DNA of 64,000 bases, from contig CM053154.1 of NCBI GenBank assembly GCA_028571685.1, forward strand, positions 7,105,501 through 7,169,500, read 5' to 3'. The number at the start of each line of letters is the position of its first letter. Within the stretch, counting starts at the first letter, position 1. This DNA is from Heterohyrax brucei. Lineage: Eukaryota; Chordata; Mammalia; Hyracoidea; Procaviidae. Of this stretch, positions 47,501 through 59,500 are shown one piece after another. The notes under the pieces were generated by a model that saw only the letters and a list, made by a program, of their open reading frames with translations, was not told the origin of the DNA and searched no databases. The position numbers were made by a program, and so were the translations under genes.

Positions 47501-50500
47501 ATGTGACGGGATGTGGCCCTGGTCTCTTAGGGAACGCTTGCTGTCCTAGGCTCCCTGCAGTTGTGCCCGTGGGCAGGACAGTCCTGTCACTTAGCACACC
47601 TCCTCTGGCAGCCAGGTATGCCTCGCGCGTCTGCCTTTTCTTCCTGCTGGTTGGAGGGCGTGGGTTCCCCAGGTGTTCTCTGCTTTTTCTTCCCTGTCTG
47701 CCAACCAACAAGCTGAACACAATTCAATATTCTGAGACAGGTTTTGTTTTTACTACTCTGTCAAGCTGACCGGTCAGATAGCTCCTTGCCTGTGTGGTCT
47801 TGGAATTTGTCTCTTGAGAGATTTTCTTGCTCTGAAATCCATGTTAACAGCTATTGATCTTTCTCCCTGCTGCTGTTTGAAACTTTCTTGGTTTCTATAT
47901 AAAACTTATAAAACTTTCCATACCACTTAATATCAGATAAAAGCAACCCAAACAGCCTATTGGAAATGTCCTAATGGTCACTTTTTACTACTAAGAAATG
48001 CTGCGTGGTAAACTGCAGGAACACTTGTCAGCTGTTCTCATTGGGTGAGCCAGTCGTGGGTTCTCACCTGGCTTGGCGCTGTCTCTCTCGGGCATGCCCA
48101 GCGCCCACCCAGGTGAACCATTGTTCCTGTGTCCACAGGCTGCTGGTGCTTAACTGAGACTTGGAGCCCCGAGCATTCATGGGACAGGGTTCCTTCTCTT
48201 ATTAGTCATCCACCTTTCAACCTGAAAACAAAACAAAACAAAGGAAATAAACAGAAAACAGCCTTTGAGATATGTGGTAGTTTCTGTCTGGCCAGATTAG
48301 TCACAGATGCTTTTAGCTGTCCCAGAGGTGTCTGTATGCTGGGGGTCTCTGTGGGAAATGTTCTGTGCCCAGGGGTCTGCTTTCCCTTTTCCAGTGCGGG
48401 ATGCCTGCTGTCCGTCTCCTCTGCTGTGTGTGTCAGGTACCTCGGCATGTAGTGACGGGAGAGTCCCGCGTGTGCAGGTGTGCACAGAGGAGGAATCAGT
48501 GAGCAGTGTGCGAGGGCTGTGGCAGCAGGTTGCCCGCACGTCTAAACCATATTTCTCTTTCCAGATTCTTACAGCCGTGGCCTCAAAGCCCTTGACAGCT
48601 GGTCTGGAGGGGCCTGAACTTTGTTATCTGTTTTGTTTTGCTTTTTGACTTCTGAAGATTTCCTTTTCTCCTTCCATTTAGAAAATTCAACATTAGACTC
48701 CTCATGCAAGTAAAAAGTTTAAGTAACTAGGAGTAAATAAAAAATTAGTGGCAAAAATTGCTTTTTAATCAGTGTTTGTTGTAAGAATGAGAGTACACAT
48801 TTCAGTGCAGCTGGAAGATGTCTTTTGATAGGAAATTCTCGTGAGTGCGCTGCTGGAATGGACCTCCTTGGCCCGCTCAGGTGATCTGCTGAGGGCCAGC
48901 GTCACAGAGCTGGCAGTTACTGTCATCAGGGAGGACACACGGTGTCCTCGTAAGGTCAAGCAGCCGCCACATTAGGGGAACTTCCGCCCAGTGCTTGTTC
49001 TTTCCTTGTAGGCTGCGAACCATGAGTGAGCAGAAATGCCAGGCTGGAGAAATAGCTTTGTTCTCACTAACCCCCTGGGCCACTTCCCACTGTTTAGGAT
49101 CAGCAGTCATGCTGTGTGCGTGGCAGACAGTCCGTCCCAGGTAAACACGTCTCTGTCGGACGTGAAACAGGAGCACGAGAACATTCCTGCATCACCAGTG
49201 CCGTGGGACCCAAGAGCAGACCTTTTGCCCTGCAGCCCCCAGGGCCCCTTGGCTGCCCCTGCGGCCCCTGCTGCCGGGGACTCTCAGCAGCTCGGCCACA
49301 CGCTGAAACCAGCACCCAGCTCCCGAGACGCAGGTGCCTTCCCACCTTTCTGGGCAAATTGACGACAGTTCCGTCCTACCAAACCTTTACGCTAATTCAG
49401 CCCTCTTCTGTGAATGGAACAGGAAGGAAGGAGATGGGAGCTGGAGAAATGGCAGATGGAGTCTAAAAACTAGTGTCATCAGCTGTTGTCTTTCCTATTT
49501 ACAGTGTTTGTTAAATCTCTTCTCAGTCACGTCAGTGGGGCTGCTTCCGCTTGATGTTTATTAAGCCCCTAAGAAGGCAGAAATTTTAGAAACAAATGAG
49601 AAGGACTAAGAATAACATGAAGTGACATCTTCTTAAATGAGGTTCACAATATCATTGCGATTTAAAAAATATTATCTAAAATACCTTTCCTTTTGAGCAT
49701 TTTACACCAATTATTTGTGTATAGGCTTCTTTTTTTTTAACAAATTATTTTTTTCTTTTTGTCAGTACAGTTGACAGGGAAACATCTAAAGAAGGCATTT
49801 CTAAATGCCCATGTCAGGCAAAGATATAAATGGCAGTGTATGTTTTCCTGCCTATTTATTGCATTTCTGCTATTTTAAAATGCTGATTGGGGTCAAAATC
49901 ATTTTCCAGATAGAAACTGCAATGAAAGAGTATGCAATCTGTGTGTTTTAAAAGGAAATCTAGTAGTTGTTTGGCAGTGTTTAAGTCATTAAAGCATACT
50001 TATGTATGGTCATAAATGTGAGAATAGCTTCTGTTGACCTGTCATTGGTAATTGACAGGAGAAAGTTCATTGAGCTAGAAAAACAGAGTAAATACATAAA
50101 GGCAAAGAAAGTGCATCTCCCTCCACAAGACAAAATCCATTTTGGACAAAAAGTGATGAAGCTGTGTAAATTACATTTAACTTCCCTGAAAAGCATTCTC
50201 ACACAGTGAGATAGTGATACCCTCAGGTGACAGCACAGGCACTTCTCGCCCCCGGTACATTACACAGCTGTTGTCTGTAGTTTGCTTTACTTAATTCAGA
50301 CTGTAAAAAAAGGGTTGTTAGGTTGTTTGTGGTTTATTCTCACAGGTGATGTTACTTTTTGACTTTAGGATATAGAGAAAGCCTATGAAACTGTCTGTCA
50401 AGAAGGATCTAATCTGAAGCCAGATCTCGGAGAACTGGTGGTCGTTCCCTTGTATCCGAAAGAGAAATGTACGCTGTTCAAGCCTCAGGAGGAGACCGAG

Positions 50501-53500
50501 AACGGGTGCCACGTTCCTCAGAGGAGAGTGGTGCTGACGACGAGCTCCGGGGAGTCCCTAATCTGCAGCAATGCTGTCAGATTCGTCATCGACGTGGGCG
50601 TGGAGAGACGAAAGGTAATCATCCTCCAGCCGGCCAGACAAGCGCTTTCTGGGGCTGCTGTCAGGCGCATGGCCAGGAAGTGCGGGTGAGGTATGGGGGA
50701 GCCCGGCGTTCTGTGTGACGGTCACACGGAGAAAGAAGCACCCCAGCCAGCAACAGAACCCCTCCCTGGGTGTGGCGGCCTCACTGGGGCATTCCTGCAG
50801 CTTGGGGACAAGCTGACAGCATCAACTGGACACCTGCAGCCTGGGAAAGACAAAGCGGGTGGCTGTCCTTGTCTGTCTGCTCCAGCAGAGCCAGTCACGT
50901 GACTCCTGAGCTACCCATGCTGCAGGTAGATCTTCTCGGAAAGCCTTTTACCAAAGGAATTGATATCTTCCCCCAGGGAATTCATTAAAGATCAGTTTCA
51001 AGTAAAACTGACTTAATTTTAGCAAAGTTTGGCTTCCTAACTGACGTGATAAAAGTTCTATCCTAAATTAAGGGGGAAAAAAGTATATATATACTTTTGA
51101 CTTTAGAATAGAGAAAAATTCTATGAAATTGTCAAGGAAGGTCTACTTTATACCCAGATCTTACAGAACCAGTGGTCATTCCTTTGCATCTGAAAGAGGT
51201 GTACACTACCCTTAAACAGAAAGTGAGGAACGGTGAAGTAGGGTCACTCACACACTCCTGTCCAGGTCGCTAGAGCTTCCAAAGCTGTGGCAGCCTTTAG
51301 GAGCTGAGGGAAAGCTCCCAAGTATCGGCTCATTTGCTGTTTTCCGTGCTGAACAGGCTTTCATCCCTTGCGGAGACTGTGGGTCTTTCCCACAGTCAAC
51401 CACTTTGGGTTGATGCTGATCATATCAACCTGCCATTTAGAAAACAAAGGGCTGTTGCTCATCTTCTGAAACCACCCTTCAAAAAGCTCTTGATGCCATA
51501 CGGTTTTCACGTTGGCTGGTAGACCGGCAGAGCTCAGCCTGGGTCAGGAAGGTGAGAACACTGAGACCCCAGCGAGGTGACCACCCTTGCTCTGTGGGCC
51601 ATTGGGGTGTCTGTTGCCATCCCTGGCTTGGGCTTTGACAAGGGACGGTGCCGTATCTCAGCAGGCGAGGCAGAGGCCCACATTTGTGGGAGCCCCGTGG
51701 GAGCCGACACCTTTAAATCCGTTTACCAAAGCTCACACGGCTTCCACTGCAAGGCAAGTGAGATGGTGCTCAATGCCGTGCGGAGAAAGCCCATCTGGGC
51801 CACAGCCTGTCGTGCAGGACGGTGCCGCAGACAGCCGGGAGCCCGTCGGGCTGGGCTTGCCCAACACTGAAGCTGCTGTGTTGGCCTTCTGCAGGTGTAC
51901 AACCCGAGAATCAGGGCCGACTCCCTGATCACACAGCCCATCAGCCAGAGCCAGGCGGAGATGCGCAGGCAGATGCTGGGCCTGTCCCCCTCAGGTACAC
52001 ACCGGGGCGGGAAGGCGAGGCTGGAGTCCCAGCAGGGGAGTGCGCAGACCTCTCACCGCCGTGCCCCTCGGGTCCTTGCAGGCAAGCTCTTCTGTCTGTA
52101 CTCGGAAGATTTCGCCTCTAGAGACATGAAGCCACTGCCGCCGGCAGAGATGCAGGAGGCGAACCTGACCAGCATGGTGCTCTTCATGAAGAGGGTGGAC
52201 ATCGCCGGCCTGGGCCACTGTGACTTCCTGAACCAGCCAGGTAGCCGCGCGTGCACGCGTCAACCCGGCTCCCGGGCGGGGACTTGTCCTCGTGCCTGAC
52301 ACCCATCCCCAGGCTAAGAGCAGCTGAGGCCCGGGCTCGCCCTGAAGCCTTTTCCATGGTGGTGTTGCTGGGTGCTGCTCTGTTGGTTCTGATGCCTTGC
52401 AGCCCCACATCACAGAGTAGGGCTGCTCCACTGGGCTGTCTAGGCTGACATCTTTGTGGGACCAGATTGCCGGGTCTTTGTCCCGAGAAGCCACCAGGTG
52501 AGCTCGAGCAGTCAGCCTTTCAGTTGGCTGGTAAGCTGTCGAGCTCTTGATTGTATCCGTTAGAGGTACCAGTTCCCTAATGATAACTGAAAAAGAAAAT
52601 TCAGGAGATGCCTGTCCTGACACTGGAGAACTGTCTGCCAGGGAACACCTGGGCGGGACAGAGTGCGCCTGGCCAGCAGACACTGGGAGGGCACGTGGGG
52701 CCTGGGGGTGTATGGCCAGAATCAGTGGAGGCTGAAAGCAGGGTTCCTGGCCGCGTTAGCACAGTTTTTTGGCAGGGATGTTTGTGGGCGGATGGTCCTT
52801 TGTCGTGAATAATGCCCTCACCCGGGGAAAATACTCGACTTTCTTTCTTTGTCGTGTGGGTCAAACTTCTAGTGAGAGGTAAAAATTTTAAACTTGAGGC
52901 TTGACCGCTCCCATGTGGGCCTCCTTCTCTCGGGAGGTTTTCCCCCAGAGGGCCACTGAGGACACTCTGTCCTGTCAGAGGTACGGGCCCTCTCCCCTCT
53001 GACACCCGGCCTGGGTCGGCCGGGGGCTGTCCCGTGGCTGCCCCCCTGGCTGCAGCTTTACTAAGAACAGCAGAATGCACCATAAGGAGGCTGAGAAGAC
53101 ACAGTGCAGGCAGCTAGTCCCCAGTGACAGGGCCAGCATGCTCAGGCGCGGAAGCCAGCTCTTCCTCAGCCCCCCGGTTTCTTCTCATCCCTGGTTAGCG
53201 CCCCAGGCTGGTGCGTGAGCGTGTCTTCCACTCTGGGCTGTCCTTTCAGGCGGCTGATGTGGGCATGTCAGCAAAGCAGCTGGGAAGGGGCGCTGTAAAC
53301 AGCAGAAGCCCTGCTTACTGTTGTCTGTTCAAACTCCTGCCCACCCTCCCGGGAGTAAAAGGGTTTCTCTACTGTTTAGTCACATATACTCAGGTAATTT
53401 AGTATGTCCACGACTGTCTGAGGTGAGTGCTGTTGTTTGCTCCATTTTACAGATGAGAAGGCTGAGTCCCAGAGAAGCTAAGTAACTTAGGCAGATCGGG

Positions 53501-56500
53501 AGGGTGACCCTGGATGGCTGGCAGTGCGGGTACAGAGCACTGTGCTGCGGTGACCCCTAAAACCAGACTGGACCCCCTGAGGGCTGAACGCGGCCTTCTT
53601 TCCTTCAGAAAGTCCTCAGGTAGTTCCAGTTCCCCTGAGAGCTGGCTTGGAACATGCCAGATGCTGCTAGCTGGGTGCAGTCAACAGGAGGCTGGGAACA
53701 CATGTCCCAGCCCCGTGAATGCAGTGCCTCCAGAACTGGGGGAGCTCAGACCCCAAGATGGGAATCGCTCCCTTCCCAAATCAAGGCCCTGTCTGCCTTT
53801 GAGTCACTTCCTAGCTCTCTGATGTGCAGTGTGACATCGTTGAAACAGAGTGGCTGTTGTCGTTGTTAGGTACTGTTGGTTCTAACTCCCAACAACGCAA
53901 CGGGACACAGCAGAGGTGCCTCATAGGCTTTCCTAGGCTGAAATCTGTATGGGGGCACACTGCTGGTGGGTTTGAACTGCTGACTGCAGGAAGCAGCTGA
54001 GCCACTGCGCCACCACAGCTCCATAACTGCGGGTTGGACTCGCCGTATGAAGGTCCCTGATTTAGAGCCCTTCACCCTGTAGGCGACATCCCAGTTTTCA
54101 CTTGTGCTTATGCACAATGAGCCGCCTTCGTGTTTTCTGTCTTCAGGCCAGAGGTGGAACATTTTAGCATGTTCAGCCAGGGGACAAACGGTCTGTTAAC
54201 CACGGTGCTCAGTCTCAGACGTCCCAGCCGAGGTCAGCAGCAGGCCTGGATGCCGGTGGCACCTGACTGTGGAATCGGCCCCCTCCTCCTCTGTCTGGCG
54301 TTTTTCTCTTGATCCCCGTGTTTTTCAGTCGTTTGGTCCAATTGCGCCCATAGGATTTACAAGCACTTGACAGACAGATCACGTATTTAGAATGATTGTT
54401 TCACAACGATTTCCTCAAGTGACTGGTGGGCTTGGGAACAGGTCATCTTAGGTAAGAGGAGGGTCACCTAGAGACAGTCGCCTGGTGGAGAGGAAGAGGC
54501 ACAGAGGGGCAGAGGGGACATGCAGTGGCCCTAAGGACAGCAGGGCCTGAGTGGCCATGCACGAGGCCGGCTAGGTGTCCTGGGAAGCTGTGGTCACCAC
54601 GGGCCAGCCCTCACGGGGGTCCACTGCAGGCTCCTCGTCTGGGAAGCACCACCAGGGAGTAGATCCCGCTCCCCCAGCCCGGCCCTAGAATGCCCCTCCT
54701 GCCTCCTGCTGTTGGGCTCAGGGCCGCCCTGCGCACCGCGGGTCTTCACTGGCTGACTTTCTGACGCCGGTCTCGAGGCCCTTCTTCCTGTCTCTCCCTG
54801 TCTGGATGTGTTGCTGAAAGCTGTTTACATCCCAACAACACACAAGTGTCCACTGACAGATGATTGGGGGCTGTGCTTCAGGGGCGTTGGCTGGGAATCG
54901 AAGCCCTGTCCCCCTCACGGAAGGCGAGAGTTCTACTGGCAAACCAACCACCATGCCCCTTGAAACTTGCCCCGCAGACACTTGGAAAACTTGTTCCCTT
55001 TAGAGAATTTTGAATCTTCAAAAGTCACTGTTTCTGAAGGAGCTGTGAGCCTTCTAAGCAGGAGGCCCCAAGAATGCTGGGTCTGTCTACAGAGCTGTGT
55101 CCCTCCATGGGAGCTGTCCGGCCCTGCAGGGACAGTGCAGACACCTGTTGTGTCACAGCACGGCCCTCCTCCCCTTGCTGCCTGCTCTGCGGGAAACGTG
55201 TGCTGGGCAGCCCCAGAGAGGCTGCTCCTGGGCAGGGGCGGTCAGTGTGGGCATCGGGTGGTTGGGAGAGTCCCTTTCCAGAAAGAGGAAGGGAAAAGGG
55301 CTGGGAAGGGAGGTGGCAGCGGGAACCCGAGGCCTGCAGGACAGGAGCTTAAACAGAGGAAGACATGGGAGGTCCTCAAGGGTGGATTCCAGCCGTTTCT
55401 CTCAGGCTGGGGGAGTGCATCACCTGTCTCCGCAGGGGGTCCCAGCGTGACTGCCTGCTTTGCAGGCATTTCTACCTGTTGTGGGTGAGTTCCCTGCCTG
55501 GAGCCGTGTGGTGCAGTGGTTAAGAACTCAGCTGCTCTGTGGAAACCCCATGGAGCAGTTCTCTGTCCTGTAGGGCCACCATGAGTCACCGTGAGCCAGG
55601 GCAACAGTTGGTTTGTGGTTTAGTTCCCCACTTATAAAACAGGTTGTTCCTCAGGCCCAGCCCCTTCCTCATAAGCTCGAGTAACGAACACATTTGTGAT
55701 AAAACAGCTGTCTAAAGAGGAGGCCTGTGGAGTGAGGAAAGAAATGGCTGTAGAACTGATCTGAAATCCCAACAACTACTTGGCAAACTCAGATCCAGTT
55801 CTGTTTCTCTGCTATAGAGAGTCTGAGGCTGGTTAGAGTTGTGGCAGGTTAGACAGAAGCGGGGCAGGGACGTGGGGCAGGGGTCCTGTGACCCTCCCGG
55901 GCTAGAAGGCCTGCAGGCAGTGTGCCTCCTGCCGTGCCTCCCTAACTCCAGGCTAGGGTCCCGTCTGCCACTGGAGACCCCAGAGCTGATGTCAGGCAGT
56001 TCTGACAGGCTGAGGAGCTGAGGCAGTGGAGCAGAGACCTGCCCGAGGCTGTCGTCCGAGGGCGCCTGTTTAATATCAGTGTGCCCCTGCAGCCCCAGCC
56101 CATCTCTTCAGTCTGGGATCACCGTGCGCTGATGGCCCAGGTGTGTGGCAGACACAGCAGGACTTCCAGAGCACGCCTCGGTGGGCAGCGGATCTCAGCA
56201 CGGCCCTCTCCCTGGTCTTCTCTGTGCTGCTCCACCATGGCGATGACAGGCAGCGTGGGGACAACAGTCTGCTCACACTTTATTTCTGTCCTCTGACAAT
56301 ACACATGTAACTATTTTCTGCTGCACTCGAGGAAAACATAACTGTGGGTTAACTGAGGCTCACTGTTTTGGAAGCCAGAAATAAAAAGGGGGGTGATGCT
56401 TGCAGCTGCCGCTGTTCACGCACGTTCTAACTGAACGGCACAAATCCAGGGTGTGCTGCCTTTTCCAGAACTCGTGAGTCTGATGGAAGTGAATTTGGCA

Positions 56501-59500
56501 TAACTGTACTAAAGATTATTAATTGAATTCCCTAAGTATTGACCTCTTATTTAAAAAAAGAAGAAAAAAGTTTCTCTTCTCCCCAGCTGCCTGGGGGCTG
56601 ATCTGCACCACGGCAGCATTTCCTGGACCTCAGCTGCACCCGTGAAAGGGGCTGGTCACAGATGCCTGTTACCCTAGGCCGGCAGTGGTGCCCAAACAGA
56701 AGTCTGGGCATACCTAGCCAAACTGTACGAGACTGTGACAGATGGCATCTACACATTCAGAGTCAAACCACATATTGGCGGTGCTGAGACACCTGGATTT
56801 GGGACAATTTGGTATCCTACCCTCGTATTCTGCAAAGACAACTCAGACTTGCCAGATGTGACATGGACCACAGGGAATGACCTCCAGAAAACATGGACAC
56901 TCTTGCAAGAATGGGAAGCAAAGAGGCCGGCATGGGTGCTGGCCTGGTGCGGACCCTGCAGGGAGGGGTGGTGAAGTACAGGAGGAGCAGCCCGTCACCA
57001 CATCCTGTGTACTTGGACAAAGTGAGGGGCTTGCTCGTAAGTCACTGAGAACTCAGGATCGTGCCCTGGAGCTTACAAGACAGCCCTACACTTTCACAGC
57101 CAGTCCTCAGAGAAGGGGAGAGCGCGGCCTGGATGGTGCGTTTCCCTGGCTCCCTCACACAGCTTCGCTGCAGAGCCTCACGCAGCTGGTAGGGTGCATG
57201 CTGTGGGCTGCCCTAGCAGCCCCGGCAGCTCAGCACCTGGGGAGATTGTGCTGATGGAGGCCACCCTGAGGATGTTAGGTCACTGAAGCTGATGCATGAT
57301 GTGTTTACAGGCCACACGCAATCCACCGCTGCATCCAGGTGGAGGATAAGCAGTGTAGGGGGCAGAAGTGCTGAGCCCCCCAGCACCTGGGAGGGAGGGG
57401 TGCAGAGCAAGGTGAGAGCAGCCAAGTCAGTCACTTTACAGGCACAGAGCAGTGGCACTTGGCAATGTGACACCCTTGAAGGCTCTTGGGTGCAGTGACC
57501 ATGTCGTGATTTATGGTTCAGTCCAGGCTGGTACTGAGGAAGCTGAACAAGGAGAGAAGACAGACTCTCCCGGCCACACTGGACACGTGCTCCCCCACCG
57601 CTGGGCCTGCACCACGAAGCTCAGGCTGTGGACCAGGTGGCCAGGGCCACAGCCCTGACCCTGCCACTCGCTACCTGTGTTATCTGGAAAATTATATGAC
57701 CCTCTCGGCACCTCGGTTCCTTTATCTGACTGTAGGGATGTTAAGTCACTGGCTCGCAGAGTTGTTGAAAAGGTAAAGAGGTGAGTTAATGAAGGCCCCA
57801 TGGGGCAGCAGCTGGTGCTTGTTATGTCTCCTGAGCACTGTGACCCGAGCTCTGGCCGTACCGTCTGGTCATCAGGCCGAGACCTGAAGAAGCAAAGGCC
57901 ACGGGCTGAGAAGACCCCGCCAAGGGTGGTGCTGGTGGGGGCAAGGAGCCTGATGGCCCACACAGGTGTCCAGATCCACCAGCTGTCACAGGTTGCCATA
58001 GAGGCAAATTCAGCTGACAGAAAGCTGATGCCCTGTGGGTGGGACAGGACAAAGGCCGCCCCTTCGGGGAGCCGATTGGCGCCATGCTTCGCCTTTTCTT
58101 CCTTCTGTTGCGGGGCCCCAGTTCCCCAGGCGTCCTTTCTTTTCCTTGCCCTGGCCATCGGCTAACAAGCTGAGCCCAGTTCGCTGTTCTGAGGGGCTTT
58201 CTCTTTGGCCTTCTTACTGCTGTGCCAGGGTCACCGTTCAGTAGTTCCTTGCCTGTGGTCTTGGGATTTGTTTCTGAAGAGGCTTACCTTGCTCTGAAAT
58301 CCATGTTAACAGCTATTGATCATTTTTCCCTCTGCCGTTTGCAACTTTTCTTGGCTTCTGTGTAAAACTCATAAAACCTTCCACACCACTTCACTGTCTT
58401 ATGAAAACTCATGAGAAATACATTTCAGGTCATATCTCTTCCCTTCCCAACTGGAACATCTCAGATCGAGGCTCAGTCTTGTCTCCTGATCCTGGTAAGA
58501 AACAGGGTCCAGAGGTGTCGCCAAGGAGGGGGACTCTATCTTTGGGGCCACTCATCAAGAGTTCTGCTCCTGGAAATGCTTGCCCACATCAGAGAACAAG
58601 AGGCATATGTGTTGCCACTGAGTCAATTCTGACTCATAGCGACCCCAAAGACAGAGAGCTGCCCCATAGGGTTTCCAAGGAGCAGCAGGTACCTTTGAAC
58701 TGCTGACCTTTGGGTTAGCAGCCCAGCTGTTAACCATGATGCCAGCAGGGCTCTGTGGGGGGCAGGATCTCCTCAGGAGTAATGCAGACAGAAACTTGAC
58801 TTGTGGGAAGGGTCCTGTAAACATACTTGAAGGCTTGAATAGTATCAGCTGCCTTGAGAGGAAAGCTGTTTGGCCTTTGAGAGTCATTCTGGCAAATGAC
58901 ACAAGGAAGAGGATGGAGATGTTTACAAACAGGACAGCTGGCTGGAGAAGAGCCTTCGGACCCCTGAGTCGGCTCCCAGAGGGCGGGCCCGGCAGCCCCA
59001 CGAACCTACCATTGGACAGCTGGCATTCTGGCGGAATTTGAAGAGCACAGGGAACACGCCCAAGGCAGCAGGTTCTAGAGCAGACCCTGCTGGGCTTGGG
59101 ATGCCCCTCCGACTGCTCCTGCTCCACCAGCCCTTCCTCTGGCCAGTGGAGGTGCGCCTGTGTGACAGGGGCGCGACCTCTTTGCAGCCAGCTTTCCTGC
59201 TGATGCCACCGGAGGATACAGCACAGCATTGGAGCTCCATGGGGTGGGCCACAGGGGGCTGTGGAGAAGGCCCTGGGCCAATGGCCCTTGGAACCACTGG
59301 GAGGGATCGCGGCGGGGCATGCGCCCGAGCCACCCGACAGGAAGGGCAGCCGCCTTGGCCATAAGCCTTCAGAAACACACTGTCTCGTTCCTGCTGGAAG
59401 TGCCTGCAGAGTGAAGCAGTCTGACCCTGCACTTCTGTACAGACAAGCCCCCCACGGCGTGCCTGTTGCACTTGGTGGCCTCATGTGCCACGGCTCCCAC

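Larger units (their letters stand above)
44300..50368 (+). other. DHX32: DHX32 intron after coding exon 3
   Basis: It holds the minisatellite, an LTR-like element and the first copy of the unnamed duplicated segment. Between 47.94 and 50.36 kb no repeat is recognised. Several open frames in its GC-rich part (up to 116 codons around 49.1-49.5 kb) show no domain. Confidence 0.7.

Noticed and set aside
51991..52683. 230-codon antisense frame across DHX32 exon 6
   Set aside because: Shadow of the GC-rich exon and its flanks, no domain.
56735..56974. 79-codon frame with protein-like composition ([15 protein letters not shown])
   Set aside because: No family recognised; could be an old repeat, but not enough to call it.
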